Positions 26,999 to 36,183 of a stretch of DNA of 64,000 nt are shown in pieces. The notes below the pieces were generated by a model that saw only the letters and a program-made list of their open reading frames with translations, made no database searches and was not told where the DNA came from. Location of the stretch: assembly GCA_949320185.1 (NCBI GenBank), contig CASGHK010000016.1:1-64000 (forward strand), in the 5' to 3' direction. Within the stretch, counting starts at the first letter, position 1; every line of letters starts with the position of its first letter. A program made the position numbers and the translations under genes. The DNA comes from an uncultured Methanomicrobiales archaeon. Its GTDB lineage: Archaea; Halobacteriota; Methanomicrobia; Methanomicrobiales; Methanospirillaceae.

Positions 26999-27307
26999 TC
27001 AGTTCTCCAGGACGATCTCGATGCCAATGTCCTTCGGCACCTGGATGCGCATCAGCTGCCGGAGCGCGCGCTCGTCGGCGTCGATGTCGATCAGGCGCTT
27101 GTGGACACGCATCTGCCAGCGGTCCCATGTCGCGGTACCCTCTCCGTCAGGACTCTTCCGGATGGGTATCACCAGTCGCTTTGTGGGAAGCGGGATCGGC
27201 CCTGCCAGGTTCACGCCGGTTCGCTCCGCGATCTCGCGGATCCGGTCGCAGACCAGTTCAACCTTTGCATAATCGGTGCCTGTCAGACGAATGCGTGCCT
27301 TCTGCAT
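26999..27307 (-). CDS. rpsJ: 30S ribosomal protein S10
   Basis: Small-subunit ribosomal protein uS10, 102 residues, full length for archaea. The sequence shows the family pattern ([20 protein letters not shown] near the N terminus, [20 protein letters not shown] in the loop, and RVHKRLIDI). It follows tuf by 22 bases in the conserved archaeal order tuf-rpsJ. Confidence 0.97.
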   Translation of the reverse strand: MQKARIRLTGTDYAKVELVCDRIREIAERTGVNLAGPIPLPTKRLVIPIRKSPDGEGTATWDRWQMRVHKRLIDIDADERALRQLMRIQVPKDIGIEIVLEN

Positions 27308-27329
27308 CTTATGTTCTCCAAAAAAATGA

Positions 27330-28610
27330 TTATCTGATCATCTGCTTGGGCTTGATACCGATGCACATGCCGGCGGCGATCGTCGAACCCATGTCTCGGA
27401 TGGCGAAGCGGCCGAGCTGCGGCAGCTCCTTGATGTTCTCGATCACGAGCGGGCGGGACGGGAGAATCTCAACAATGGCTGCGTCTCCAGCCTTCAGGAA
27501 GGTGGGATTCTCCTCCTTGGTCTGGCCCGTGCGGGGGTCAAGCTTCTTCGTCAGTTCGAGGAAGGTACACGCGATCTGGGCGGTGTGGCAGTGGAAGACC
27601 GGGGTGTACCCGACCGTGATGGCCGAGGGGTGCTGGAGCACGACGATCTGTGCCGTGAACTGCTCGGCGACGGTGGGCGGAGCGTCGGCGGGACCGCAGA
27701 CGTCACCGCGGCGGATGTCGTTCTTGCCGACACCACGGACGTTGAAGCCGATGTTGTCGCCGGGGAGGGCCTGGGGCTGCTCCTCGTGATGCATCTCGAT
27801 CGACTTGATCTCACCGTCTTTGTTCGCGGGCATGAACGAGACCTTCATTCCCTTCTTCATGATGCCCGTCTCGACACGGCCAACAGGCACGGTACCGATC
27901 CCCGAGATCGAGTAGACGTCCTGGATCGGTACGCGGAGGGGCTTGTCAGTCGGCTTCTCGGGCTCTTTGAGCGTGTCGAGGGCCTCAAGAAGCGAGGGGC
28001 CGGTGTACCAGGGGGTCTCGGGTGCCTTCTTCGAGATGTTGACGCCCTTGATCGAGGACATCGGGATGAAGAGCGTCTCCGAGGGTTTGAACCCGACCAT
28101 CTGCATCAGGGCTGAGAGGTCCTTCTTGACCTCCTCGAACCGCTTCTGGTCGTAGTTGACCGCGTCCATCTTGTTGACGGCGACGATCAGCTGGTTGATC
28201 CCAAGGGTTCTCGAGAGGAAAACGTGCTCCTTGGTCTGGTCCATAACACCATCGGGCGCGGCAACGACCAGTACGGCCGCGTCAGCCTGGGAAGCGCCGG
28301 TGATCATGTTCTTAACAAAGTCGCGGTGCCCGGGGCAGTCCACGACCGTGAAATAGAACTTCGCGGTGTCGAAGCGCTTGTGGGCGATGTCGATCGTGAT
28401 ACCGCGCTCGCGCTCCTCCTTGAGGCTGTCCATGACCCACGCGAACTCGAATGAGGCCTTGCCCTTCGCCTCCGCCTCCTTGCGGTAGTTCTCGATGATG
28501 TGGGGCGGGACCGCACCGGTCTCGAACATCAGCCGTCCGACCGTTGTCGACTTTCCGTGGTCGATGTGGCCGATGACGGCCAGGTTCATGTGAGGCTTGT
28601 CAGCTGCCAT
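27330..28610 (-). CDS. tuf: Translation elongation factor EF-1 alpha (aEF1A)
   Basis: GTPase that brings aminoacyl-tRNA to the ribosome, 426 residues. The GTP-binding motifs are GHIDHGKST (P-loop), DCPGHRDF (G3) and NKMD (G4). Domains 2 and 3 contain the expected PVGRVETG and FNVRGVGK segments. The ATG at 28610, with GGAG 10 bases upstream, starts the family alignment; an extension to 28706 is open but lies over the promoter and is rejected. Confidence 0.97.
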   Translation of the reverse strand: MAADKPHMNLAVIGHIDHGKSTTVGRLMFETGAVPPHIIENYRKEAEAKGKASFEFAWVMDSLKEERERGITIDIAHKRFDTAKFYFTVVDCPGHRDFVKNMITGASQADAAVLVVAAPDGVMDQTKEHVFLSRTLGINQLIVAVNKMDAVNYDQKRFEEVKKDLSALMQMVGFKPSETLFIPMSSIKGVNISKKAPETPWYTGPSLLEALDTLKEPEKPTDKPLRVPIQDVYSISGIGTVPVGRVETGIMKKGMKVSFMPANKDGEIKSIEMHHEEQPQALPGDNIGFNVRGVGKNDIRRGDVCGPADAPPTVAEQFTAQIVVLQHPSAITVGYTPVFHCHTAQIACTFLELTKKLDPRTGQTKEENPTFLKAGDAAIVEILPSRPLVIENIKELPQLGRFAIRDMGSTIAAGMCIGIKPKQMIR

Positions 28611-28687
28611 AGATATGTGCTCCAATCGTGAACGGACGGTACAGCATCCTGTCCGGTCGACGCGAGTATTACATATTCGAGACACAC

Positions 28688-28697
28688 CTATATAAAA
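28688..28697 (-). promoter_or_regulatory. TATA box of the tuf-rpsJ unit
   Basis: On the minus strand TTTTATATAG lies about 78-87 bases before the tuf start, in an AT-rich stretch (about 28660-28790) that contrasts with the flanking GC-rich genes. It matches the archaeal TATA consensus well and would give a leader of roughly 50 bases. Confidence 0.65.
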
Positions 28698-28787
28698 TCT
28701 GTCCAATGCGTTCTTCCAGTTATTCTGGCAGGAAATTCAAAACAAGGAACAGAATATTATCCGTTCGCAGTTCAATATGTTCCATTC

Positions 28788-29090
28788 ATGAAGACCCTGC
28801 CAATGAAAAAGGAATCAGGCGGTGACAAGGCCTTTGTTGACTGCGCTGGAACCGAGCGGTCGGTTCATCGCTACTGTGGGTACTGTCAGCACTGTACCGG
28901 GATAAGGGTGGGCCGGCGTCTCATCCCCGCGCCGCAGGGGCGCGCAGTGGACGAGATCCGCCGTGGTTCCGCCCCGGACGAGAACCTGATGCAGGCGGCG
29001 ATGATGTTCAACACCTATGTGCGTGATGGAAGCGCGATAGAGTGCAACGATGACGAGGGAGAGGGGTACAGGCCCCGCTACGGGTCCTGA
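28788..29090 (+). CDS. Small Cys-containing hypothetical protein
   Basis: A 100-residue protein not recognised as a known family. The middle carries YCGYCQHCTG, a CxxCxxC set (about C30, C33, C36) that could hold zinc or part of an iron-sulfur cluster, and there are further cysteines at about 19 and 86. Third positions are G/C-rich as in genuine genes of this genome, which supports coding. It is divergent from tuf, and its last 13 bases overlap the convergent sulfite-reductase-like gene. Confidence 0.6.
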   Translation: MKTLPMKKESGGDKAFVDCAGTERSVHRYCGYCQHCTGIRVGRRLIPAPQGRAVDEIRRGSAPDENLMQAAMMFNTYVRDGSAIECNDDEGEGYRPRYGS

Positions 29091-29959
29091 GGCGCCCTGT
29101 CCTCGAACTCGTTTTTGATCTTCTCTTTCAACTCGTCGAATTTCAGTTCATCAAGCTGCTCTCCGAGGAGGCGGTTCGCACGCGATTTCCGGTACACCCA
29201 GTAGATCACCTGGTCGACGATCCCGACCACCTTCTCCGGCGTCTCAACCCGGATCAGTTCGCGCCCTACAGAGGGGTGTCTCCCACTCATCCCCCCGACG
29301 AGGACAAGGTAGTGCCGGTCTTCCTCCTTGATGAGGCTGAACGGACAGGAGTGGATGCACATGCCACAGAGACTGCACTTGTCCTCGTTGAGGTGGCAGA
29401 CTCCGTTCTTGATCGTGACCGCCTGCTCACGGCAGTACTGGACGCAGGTACCGCACCCGGTGCAGAGTCCGGGTGTCCTCACCGGGCGAATCCGGCCGAT
29501 GATCCCGATCTCGCTCAGGAGCGCATTGTTGCAGCAGTTCGGACAGCCGGCGATCGAGATCCGGAGCTTTACGGGCAGGTCTTTACCAAAAAAACGCTGG
29601 TCGAGCTCCCTCGCAAGACCGATCGTCTCGACATTGGAATACTTGCACCGGTCGGTTCCCGGGCAGGCGACGATATTCACGACTTCGTGCCGCTCGGCGC
29701 CGATCGGTGTCCCGTTCGCCTCGAGGTCGCGTGCCAGCTCCTCGACACGGTCCGGGTCCAGGTGCGGGATCTCGATCGTCTGCCGCGTCGTCAGATGGAT
29801 CTGGTCAGCTCCAAAGCGTTCGGCGATCTCCCCAAGACCGCGTAATTGCGAAAGGCTGATGACGCCGGCCGGGAGACGGGTCCGGACCGTAACCCGCTCG
29901 GGGTTGGCCTGGGTGATCACCCCGCCCCGCGCATGAACACTCCTGTCCGTCGGCTGCAT
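29078..29959 (-). CDS. Small siroheme sulfite/nitrite-reductase-like protein with inserted ferredoxin (dsr-LP)
   Basis: Protein of 293 residues with an N-terminal reductase ferredoxin-like half-domain, then siroheme/[4Fe-4S] ligands in ACPGTDRCKYS and AGCPNCCNN. A two-cluster ferredoxin insert follows (CTGCGTCVQYC, then CSLCGMCIHSCPF). This is the compact dissimilatory-sulfite-reductase-like architecture common in methanogens. It may reduce a sulfur oxyanion or take part in assimilatory sulfur or siroheme-dependent chemistry, but no activity is established. It ends convergent with the small Cys gene. Confidence 0.85.
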   Translation of the reverse strand: MQPTDRSVHARGGVITQANPERVTVRTRLPAGVISLSQLRGLGEIAERFGADQIHLTTRQTIEIPHLDPDRVEELARDLEANGTPIGAERHEVVNIVACPGTDRCKYSNVETIGLARELDQRFFGKDLPVKLRISIAGCPNCCNNALLSEIGIIGRIRPVRTPGLCTGCGTCVQYCREQAVTIKNGVCHLNEDKCSLCGMCIHSCPFSLIKEEDRHYLVLVGGMSGRHPSVGRELIRVETPEKVVGIVDQVIYWVYRKSRANRLLGEQLDELKFDELKEKIKNEFEDRAPQDP

Positions 29960-30014
29960 GTTTGATCTGGTACGGCGCGGCCCCTACTAAACGATTCGCA
30001 TCGGGTCGAACTGC

Positions 30015-30731
30015 TCAGGTGGCGAGGGCCATGACGCAGAGGACGGCTGCCCGGGCGAGCTCGTGAGATGCCCCGACCATGTCGCCGTTGATGCCGCCGA
30101 AGAGCCGGTACCCGAGACTCCGAACCAGGAGGGCGACGAGCACGCTCGTCGTCGCCCCTGCCAGTAGAGGGACGGCCCCGAGTGGGAGGACGAGGAGCGG
30201 GAGGCAGAGGAGAGATGCGGGCAGGATGAACCAGCTGTGCGCGCGTTCGTGGAGGTACGTGTGGATCCCTTCACGGAACGGTCGACCGATCACGGTGAGG
30301 AGCGCCATCGCAAACCTGCCGAGGACCTCTGCAGTGATGATGGCGAAGAAGGGGAGCGGGGAGGACAGGAGCCCGGCGTAGGCGAGGAGAAGTGTCGTCA
30401 TGCCGAGCGCGAGTGCGCCGGCTCCCACCTGTCGGTCGAGAAGGGCCCGAATGCGTACCTCTCGTCCACCGTGCGCCATCAGCCCGTCGCCGAGATCGAG
30501 GAGGCCGTCGAGGTGATTGGCGCCAGTCAGGAGCAGGACTGCTCCCAGACCGAGCGCAGCGGCGATCGACGGGTTCGGGACGATCAGGAGCAGGATCCCT
30601 GCCAACCCGCCGACGACGTACCCCGAGAGGGGATAGAGGTACGAACGGCGGGCGAAGTGGTCGAAGTCCACCGGCCGGCCGAGGGGCAGGACGGTGCAGA
30701 ACTGGAGGAGGGCGACGATGGACCGGATCAT
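30015..30731 (-). CDS. cobS: Adenosylcobinamide-GDP ribazoletransferase
   Basis: Integral membrane enzyme of 238 residues joining adenosylcobinamide-GDP to alpha-ribazole (phosphate) to complete the cobalamin nucleotide loop. The diagnostic metal/pyrophosphate motif GANHLDGLLDLGDGLMAHG lies at about 69-87, and about six to seven hydrophobic helices surround it. It overlaps cobZ by 4 bases and sits next to the divergent cobT, making a compact lower-ligand assembly cluster. Confidence 0.93.
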   Translation of the reverse strand: MIRSIVALLQFCTVLPLGRPVDFDHFARRSYLYPLSGYVVGGLAGILLLIVPNPSIAAALGLGAVLLLTGANHLDGLLDLGDGLMAHGGREVRIRALLDRQVGAGALALGMTTLLLAYAGLLSSPLPFFAIITAEVLGRFAMALLTVIGRPFREGIHTYLHERAHSWFILPASLLCLPLLVLPLGAVPLLAGATTSVLVALLVRSLGYRLFGGINGDMVGASHELARAAVLCVMALAT

Positions 30732-31168
30732 CCCTCGACCTGCTCGCTATAGAGCCGCGAGGTGCAGCCGGCGATCAGGCCGGCGACTGCGTCGTCGAGG
30801 AAAGGGCCGAGGCTTCCCAGGATGCCGGGCTTCTCCCTGTCGTAGCGCGTGAATTCGAACCGGGCGTAGGTGCCGGCGATCACCTCGGCGATCGCCATCC
30901 CGATGATCTCGTCAGCGACCAGGAAGACCGGGTCGCTCTCCAATTCCGACTCCTTTCGGCGCTCGACGAGCTCCTCCTCGAGGAGAACCGCACCTATGAG
31001 AAGGGCGGCGACATTTGGATCGCGGAGGTGACGGTCGAGCAGCCCGTCGAGTCGTTCAGCCGCTGCCTCGGGACCGAGGCCATGCGGGACGTAGAGCATC
31101 ATTCCGGCTTCGACGAGCGCCTTCCTGGTGATCCCCCTCTTTGCCAGACGTTCCTCGATCTCGAACAT
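30728..31168 (-). CDS. cobZ: CobZ-like alpha-ribazole phosphatase (PgpA-like fold)
   Basis: Protein of 146 residues with the YutG/PgpA-like domain used by archaeal CobZ, the non-orthologous alpha-ribazole-5'-phosphate phosphatase of methanogens. Features include EIEERLAKRGITRKALVEAG at the N terminus, a VADEIIGMAIAEVIAG helix, and a FLDDAVAGLIAG helix near the end. The ATG at 31168 begins the family alignment; a longer open frame to 31525 is antisense to cobT. Position between cobS and cobT supports the cobalamin role. Confidence 0.85.
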   Translation of the reverse strand: MFEIEERLAKRGITRKALVEAGMMLYVPHGLGPEAAAERLDGLLDRHLRDPNVAALLIGAVLLEEELVERRKESELESDPVFLVADEIIGMAIAEVIAGTYARFEFTRYDREKPGILGSLGPFLDDAVAGLIAGCTSRLYSEQVEG

Positions 31169-31211
31169 GGTACCGGATCGTTTAACGCGATAGCGGAAAA
31201 ATAGAGATCCC

Positions 31212-32222
31212 ATGCCGTTTCTCTCGGAGACGCCGGCAATTTCCTGCACACGACCGCTCTTTGCCGCGATCCTCGCGAACACCCTCCTCTCGACCGTCCC
31301 GGGGATCTCGGGCGCGGGTCCATCACCCGAGAAGACGCTCCTCACACCGAACCTGGACGCCGAACTGGTCACGTACGGCGCGATAACGAGCCAGCCAGCA
31401 CGCCCGGACACACCGACGGGGTGCCCGACGCCCGCCTCCATCACGCGCGCGGCAACTGACCTCGCAGGTCTGGTCCCGCTCCTGATCAATGCAGGGCTCG
31501 CCGAGCCCCCGGCCGTCCCCTGCATCGACCTTCGTGCCCCACCCGGGGCGGACCCACGAAACGGGCCTGCTGTGCCCGAAGCCGAGCGGCTCGTCGAAGG
31601 GGGGCGTACGATCGGCCGGCTGCTCTCCAGCCTCTCGGACCTCCTCGTCCTCGGCGAGAGTGTCCCCGGCGGGACGACGACAGCGCTCTGTGTGCTTCGC
31701 GCGTTCGGGTATCCGGCGCGCGTCTCAAGCAGCTTTGTTGTGAACCCGGCGGATCAGAAGGAGAGGGTTGTCCAGGCGGTACTCGACCGACTGCGCCCCC
31801 TCGGCCCGCTGGGTCCGGTCGACATCCTGCGGGAGGTGGGGGACCCGATGATGCCGGTCGCCGTCGGTATCGCCCAGACGTACCGGGGTACCCTCATGCT
31901 CGCCGGGGGGACTCAGTACCTCGCCGTCGCGGCAGCTCTCCGGGCTCTCGGGTACGAGCCCCCCTCCCTGGTAACGACGACCTATGTCCGCGATGACAGG
32001 TCGGCGAACTTCGCCGAGATCGCGGCCCGGATCGGGGTCCAGCCGCTCTATGTGGACCCCGGGTTCGGAGAACTCGGTCATGCAGGCCTCGCCCGGTACT
32101 GCATCGGCGAGGTGAAGGAGGGGATGGGCGCCGGGGGGGCGCTCGCTCTCGCCACGCTCCTCGGGCACCCTCCGGACGAGGTCCGGGCTCACGTCCTGAC
32201 CACGGTCAGGAGCTACAGCTAA
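31212..32222 (+). CDS. cobT: Nicotinate-nucleotide-dependent phosphoribosyltransferase CobT (archaeal type)
   Basis: Enzyme of 336 residues that activates the lower-ligand base for cobalamin. The sequence fits the archaeal CobT form (VLGESVPGGTTTALCVLRAFGY; LAGGTQYLAVAAALRALGY; GEVKEGMGAGGALALATLLG). It is divergent from cobZ-cobS across 43 bases (TTTAACGCG-like spacer), which probably carries promoters for both directions. Confidence 0.88.
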   Translation: MPFLSETPAISCTRPLFAAILANTLLSTVPGISGAGPSPEKTLLTPNLDAELVTYGAITSQPARPDTPTGCPTPASITRAATDLAGLVPLLINAGLAEPPAVPCIDLRAPPGADPRNGPAVPEAERLVEGGRTIGRLLSSLSDLLVLGESVPGGTTTALCVLRAFGYPARVSSSFVVNPADQKERVVQAVLDRLRPLGPLGPVDILREVGDPMMPVAVGIAQTYRGTLMLAGGTQYLAVAAALRALGYEPPSLVTTTYVRDDRSANFAEIAARIGVQPLYVDPGFGELGHAGLARYCIGEVKEGMGAGGALALATLLGHPPDEVRAHVLTTVRSYS

Positions 32223-32257
32223 AAGGCTATCATCGTTAAAAGCGAACCGGATCCGCA

Positions 32258-32818
32258 ATGCGACCCATCTTCGTGGTCAACAACTTCGGGCAGTTCAACC
32301 ACCTGATCCTCCGGATGCTCCGGGACCTCGAGATCGAGGCGAAAATGGTGCCGAACACGACTCCGCCCGGGGAGGTTGCCGAGGGATGCCGTGGGTTGAT
32401 CCTCGGTGGAGGCCCCTCAATCGAGAGAACGGGCCGCTGTGCAGAGTACCTGGACCTCGACCTGCCGGTGCTCGGGATCTGCCTGGGCCTTCACGTCATC
32501 GCCCGCCGGTTTGGCGGTACGGTATCTCCGGGGCGGATGGGTGGGTACGGAGCTGTCGACGTGGAGGTTCAGCACCCTGACCGGATCCTTGCCGGCTATC
32601 CCGGACGGATCCGGGTCTGGGCATCGCACCAGGACGAGGTCTCCGCTGTCCCTCCCGGTTTCGACCTGCTGGCGGTCTCCGACATCTGCCCCGCGGAGGC
32701 GATCGCCCATCAGAGTCGGCAGATCTTCGGGATCCAGTGGCATCCGGAGGTGAGCCACTCGGTCGACGGGCAGCGGGTGTACAGGAACTTTGACCGGGTC
32801 TGCCGCGGTGAGGCCTGA
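32258..32818 (+). CDS. guaAA: GMP synthase glutamine amidotransferase subunit A
   Basis: Class I glutamine amidotransferase of 186 residues supplying ammonia to the separate GMP synthase PP-loop subunit (archaea split GuaA). The catalytic triad is visible: C75 in GICLGLHV, and His and Glu in IQWHPEVSHS. Archaeal GuaAA length is normal. The next gene follows by 3 bases, so guaAA heads a three-gene unit. Confidence 0.92.
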   Translation: MRPIFVVNNFGQFNHLILRMLRDLEIEAKMVPNTTPPGEVAEGCRGLILGGGPSIERTGRCAEYLDLDLPVLGICLGLHVIARRFGGTVSPGRMGGYGAVDVEVQHPDRILAGYPGRIRVWASHQDEVSAVPPGFDLLAVSDICPAEAIAHQSRQIFGIQWHPEVSHSVDGQRVYRNFDRVCRGEA

Positions 32819-32821
32819 GAC

Positions 32822-33364
32822 GTGGGTGTGACTGCGCTCCGTGCACTGGCCGACAAGGTGCTCTCCATCGGATTTCGATGCACCCGATGCGGGGACTGCT
32901 GCCGCGGGCTCGGAAACGACGGTTCCCTGGTGATGGCCGGACGAGACGAGGTCGAGCGTATCTCACGTATGCTCGGAAGGCCTCTTCAGGAGGTGGCCGA
33001 ACCTTACCCTGAGACCGTGGAGATCCAAGGGGCCCGGGTTCGGCTCGGGTGGGCGCTCCTTCGCGACGAGGCGGGTGCCTGCCGGCAGTACAACGGCAAC
33101 CGTTGTTCGGTCTACGCCGACCGCCCGCACCTCTGCCGGACCTACCCCTTCATGCTTGATGGGGACCGGCTGATCGTCTCGGAGTGCCCAGGGATAGGGG
33201 CACCGCTCACCGACGAGGAGGCCCTTGCCATCGCTCGCGACCTTCTTCTCCGGCAGGGCGCAGAGGAGGAGGACGCCCGGGAGATCCAGGGCCGAATTGC
33301 GACCGCAGCTCTCTCTTCCGGGGCTGACGTGGTGATCGACAGCTGGGGAGTGACCCCGTTATGA
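32822..33364 (+). CDS. YkgJ-type cysteine-cluster protein
   Basis: Protein of 180 residues with the YkgJ/UPF0153 cysteine arrangement: FRCTRCGDCCRG at the N terminus, then CRQYNGNRCSVYADRPHLCRTYPF. These cysteines (CxxCxxxC, CxxxxxxxC and one more) are thought to bind a metal or Fe-S cluster. Function is unknown. It starts at GTG 32822, and its stop overlaps the TraB-family gene by 4 bases. Confidence 0.88.
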   Translation: MGVTALRALADKVLSIGFRCTRCGDCCRGLGNDGSLVMAGRDEVERISRMLGRPLQEVAEPYPETVEIQGARVRLGWALLRDEAGACRQYNGNRCSVYADRPHLCRTYPFMLDGDRLIVSECPGIGAPLTDEEALAIARDLLLRQGAEEEDAREIQGRIATAALSSGADVVIDSWGVTPL

Positions 33365-34563
33365 GCGAGTTCCGACTCGTGGGCACCGCCCACGTCTCGT
33401 CCGAGTCCGTCGAAGAGGTGCAGCGCGAGATCGAATCGTTCGTCCCGGACGTGGTCGCTGTAGAACTCGACCCGCCCCGGTACCATACCCTGAAGTACGG
33501 GGCAGAGGAGCCCGAGATAGGCGAGATCCTGAAGAACGGGCAGTTCACTCAGCTCCTGGTCCAGTGGGCCCTCGGGTACGTCCAGAGGAGGATCGGGATG
33601 GATGTCGGCGTGGAGCCGGGCGCGGAGATGAAGGCTGCCTGCGAGGCGGCGGAGGAGCGCGGGATCCGGATCGCCCTGATCGATCGGGACATCCGGATCA
33701 CGCTCCAGCGGTTCTGGTCGTCGATGTCCCTGATCGAGAAGCTTCGGATGGGCGGCGCCCTCGCCCTCTCAGTCTTTCAACTCGGCAGTGGGAAGGGTGA
33801 AGAGATCGATATCGAGTCGCTCAAGCAGCAGGACGTGATCACCGCAGCACTCACGGAGTTCCGGCGTTTCTCACCGAACGGGGCCCGGGCCCTTATCGAC
33901 GAACGCGACGCCTATCTCGCGCACCAGATCCTGGGGCTTACCCAGACGCACGAACGGGTGCTGGCGGTCATCGGCGCAGGGCACGTCGCGGGTATCCACG
34001 GTTACATGGCCGATCCGTCCACGCTTCCACCGATGAACGACCTCGTCCGGACGGTCACGCCCTTCCCCTGGCTCCGCATCATCGAGGTCGGTGTCGCGGC
34101 CCTCTTCATCGGCATCCTGGTCCTGATAGCATTCTCGGGAGTCGGTGTCGGGGTCCTCGGCTGGGCCCTTCTCTACTGGGTATTGCTCCACGGCGTGCTC
34201 ACCGCGGTCTTCACCCTGATCGCCGGAGGTCACCCGCTCTCGGCACTGACCGGCTTCGCGGTCTCCTGGCTGACAGCCATTCATCCTCTGATTGCTGCAG
34301 GCTGGTTCTCAGCAATCGTTGAGGCGAAGATCCGCCGGCCGCGAAAGGGGGACGTGAAGCGCCTTCTCGAGGCTGCCGACTTCACTGAACTCCGCCAGAA
34401 CCCGCTCTTTCGGGTCGTTTTCGTTGCCGCTCTCGCAAACGTCGGATCGACCCTCGGGACTGTCGCGTATTTCGCTCTCCTCTTCCCCGCGCTCGGCATC
34501 GATCCCACGGTCCTGTTGCAGCAGGGCGCGGCGAACATCTGGGCGATGGTCACCGGCGCCTGA
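33361..34563 (+). CDS. TraB/PrgY-family membrane protein
   Basis: Protein of 400 residues. The N-terminal TraB-like soluble domain carries VGTAHVSSESVEEVQ at the start, a VAVELDPPRYH segment, and IGAGHVAGIHGYM near 204-216. Four to five transmembrane helices follow (about 238-400). Family members occur in archaea and in conjugative-plasmid pheromone shutdown; the archaeal role is unknown and may be proteolytic, like the related TIKI/GumN fold. It is translationally coupled to the YkgJ-type gene. Confidence 0.9.
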   Translation: MSEFRLVGTAHVSSESVEEVQREIESFVPDVVAVELDPPRYHTLKYGAEEPEIGEILKNGQFTQLLVQWALGYVQRRIGMDVGVEPGAEMKAACEAAEERGIRIALIDRDIRITLQRFWSSMSLIEKLRMGGALALSVFQLGSGKGEEIDIESLKQQDVITAALTEFRRFSPNGARALIDERDAYLAHQILGLTQTHERVLAVIGAGHVAGIHGYMADPSTLPPMNDLVRTVTPFPWLRIIEVGVAALFIGILVLIAFSGVGVGVLGWALLYWVLLHGVLTAVFTLIAGGHPLSALTGFAVSWLTAIHPLIAAGWFSAIVEAKIRRPRKGDVKRLLEAADFTELRQNPLFRVVFVAALANVGSTLGTVAYFALLFPALGIDPTVLLQQGAANIWAMVTGA

Positions 34564-34677
34564 AGCCAGCATCGCGGGGCGGAGTCGATCCCTCCCCCCA
34601 GATATTTTTCCTGGAACGCCGTTCCCAATGAAGTGCTGGATCGCCGGGGTGACGGATATTCAAAAAGGAGATGTGCG

Positions 34678-36183
34678 TTACAGCCGCGTCAGGTCGTACC
34701 GGTTGTTGGACCCGGTCTTGTTCAGGATCGGCAGGTCCCCGTCGGCGGCGATCTCGAACCTTGAGTTCTTCACTGGCTTCTCGTAGTCGGGATTCCCATA
34801 ATACCACCCGAGGATGGACTGGTAGCCATCTTTTCCGGTCACGTTCTTCTGCACAAACCCTGAGAGGACCAGTCGATCGGCCCATGCCGCCCAGAGACCC
34901 CATTCGATATTATCGCTCGTGGCGCAGTCTTTGAGCGTGACCCCCTGGGAGTCTTTGACGATCTTGAATCCATAGGTCGACCCGGTGTCGGTGCACGCCT
35001 CGAAGGTAACGTTTCTTCCTCCGTGTACGAAGAAACCGGCGTTCTTGTTCCGCTCCGATGTACAGTTGACCACGACTGCGTTGTTGTGGATGTAATACCC
35101 CGAGGAGAACGTATCGGAGTATGGGTACGGTTTTGTGTTCCGGTGCCCGTTACCGATGCTGATACAGTCCTCCATTCGGATATCTTCCGCAACGGTCTTC
35201 GGTGTCGCGTGTCCGCCGGGCTCGAAATGGAACCCGGACTCCCAGTTGTCCTCTGCCCGGCACCGGAGGATCGTGATGCCGTAGAGGTCGTTGGTCTCGT
35301 GGAAATCGAAGCCTGTTGCCCATACGGCCCGCGAGTCCTTGTTTCCACACCGGATGGCGGAACAGTCGATGTACCGCAGGTTGCGTGTCTCCTTCGGCGA
35401 GCCCTGGCCGTTCACATTGAACCCATGTATCCCACAGTCGATCGCCGTGCAGTTCCGGAACTCGATGTCCTCGATCACCGAGTCCTTGGCGAAGACGAAG
35501 AAGGCGCCGTTTGCTTCCACGCGTCCCGATTGCATGGTCGTGATAGTGATCTTCTCCACCAGGATGTGGCTCGCCCTGACAAGGATGAAGCCCCGCCCTG
35601 TGATGGAAAAGTCCCTGAGAGTGACGCCGTCCTTGAGGAGCTCTATCGGCTTGTAATAGCCCTGGACGTCCAGCGTCGTCCTTCCGGCACCGAGCCCCTG
35701 AAGGGTGACGCCGGCGGGCGGGCTGATACGATCAGTGCATCGGAACGTACCGTCGAGCAGGACGACCACTCCTGTGCCCGCGCCCGCCGCCGCGAGTGCC
35801 TTCTCGATCTCGACCTGGTCATCAGAGCCGTCGCAGACGAATTGCGCCCCCTGGCGTCCCGTATCGGTGCTGTCAGCTGCTGAGACGAGTACGGCGCCCG
35901 CTGGATACGCGGGAGTCGGTGTGGGGGTGATGCTCTGAGTGGGCGTTGTCTCCTGGCCCCCGGGCCCAGGGCCCGAAGGCAGGAAGAGGACCAGCGCCAG
36001 GACCGCGCATGCGATCAGCGCGATCCCCACGAGGGCGATCGCACGGAGATCGGGTGAACGGTGGGGGGCCGGCTCGAGGGCAGATGTCAGGTGCTCTCGG
36101 TTATGCCCGTTCACCTCCTCCAGCTCAGGAGAGGCGACCACCTCGATCTCTTGATTACTCTGCTCGTGCAGTTCGTCCTCCAT
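34678..36183 (-). CDS. Membrane-anchored right-handed beta-helix surface protein
   Basis: Protein of about 500 residues. Residues 1-50 are cytoplasmic and acidic, one transmembrane helix follows (about 51-71), then a Thr/Pro-rich stalk (TTPTQSITPTPTPAYPAG). The rest is a pectate-lyase-like beta-helix domain with the entry segment FVCDGSDDQVEIEKAL and repeated rungs with asparagine/cysteine ladders (CTAIDCGIHGFN, CSAIRCGNK, CTSERNKNAGFFV). The anchor is N-terminal, so the helix domain faces outside. A carbohydrate-binding or lyase role is possible, but no catalytic site was identified. The second ATG (36183) is the preferred start. Confidence 0.83.
   Translation of the reverse strand: MEDELHEQSNQEIEVVASPELEEVNGHNREHLTSALEPAPHRSPDLRAIALVGIALIACAVLALVLFLPSGPGPGGQETTPTQSITPTPTPAYPAGAVLVSAADSTDTGRQGAQFVCDGSDDQVEIEKALAAAGAGTGVVVLLDGTFRCTDRISPPAGVTLQGLGAGRTTLDVQGYYKPIELLKDGVTLRDFSITGRGFILVRASHILVEKITITTMQSGRVEANGAFFVFAKDSVIEDIEFRNCTAIDCGIHGFNVNGQGSPKETRNLRYIDCSAIRCGNKDSRAVWATGFDFHETNDLYGITILRCRAEDNWESGFHFEPGGHATPKTVAEDIRMEDCISIGNGHRNTKPYPYSDTFSSGYYIHNNAVVVNCTSERNKNAGFFVHGGRNVTFEACTDTGSTYGFKIVKDSQGVTLKDCATSDNIEWGLWAAWADRLVLSGFVQKNVTGKDGYQSILGWYYGNPDYEKPVKNSRFEIAADGDLPILNKTGSNNRYDLTRL

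Noticed and set aside
25744-27789. A 681-codon open frame on the plus strand
   Set aside because: It is antisense to agl23, rpsJ and tuf, all clear genes. Its composition (Arg/Glu/Asp-rich, low complexity) is typical of antisense frames in GC-rich DNA.
28611-28706. N-terminal extension of EF-1 alpha
   Set aside because: It covers the promoter region with a TATA box and does not match any EF-1 alpha.
31169-31525. N-terminal extension of the CobZ-like protein
   Set aside because: It is antisense to the first part of cobT and does not match the family.
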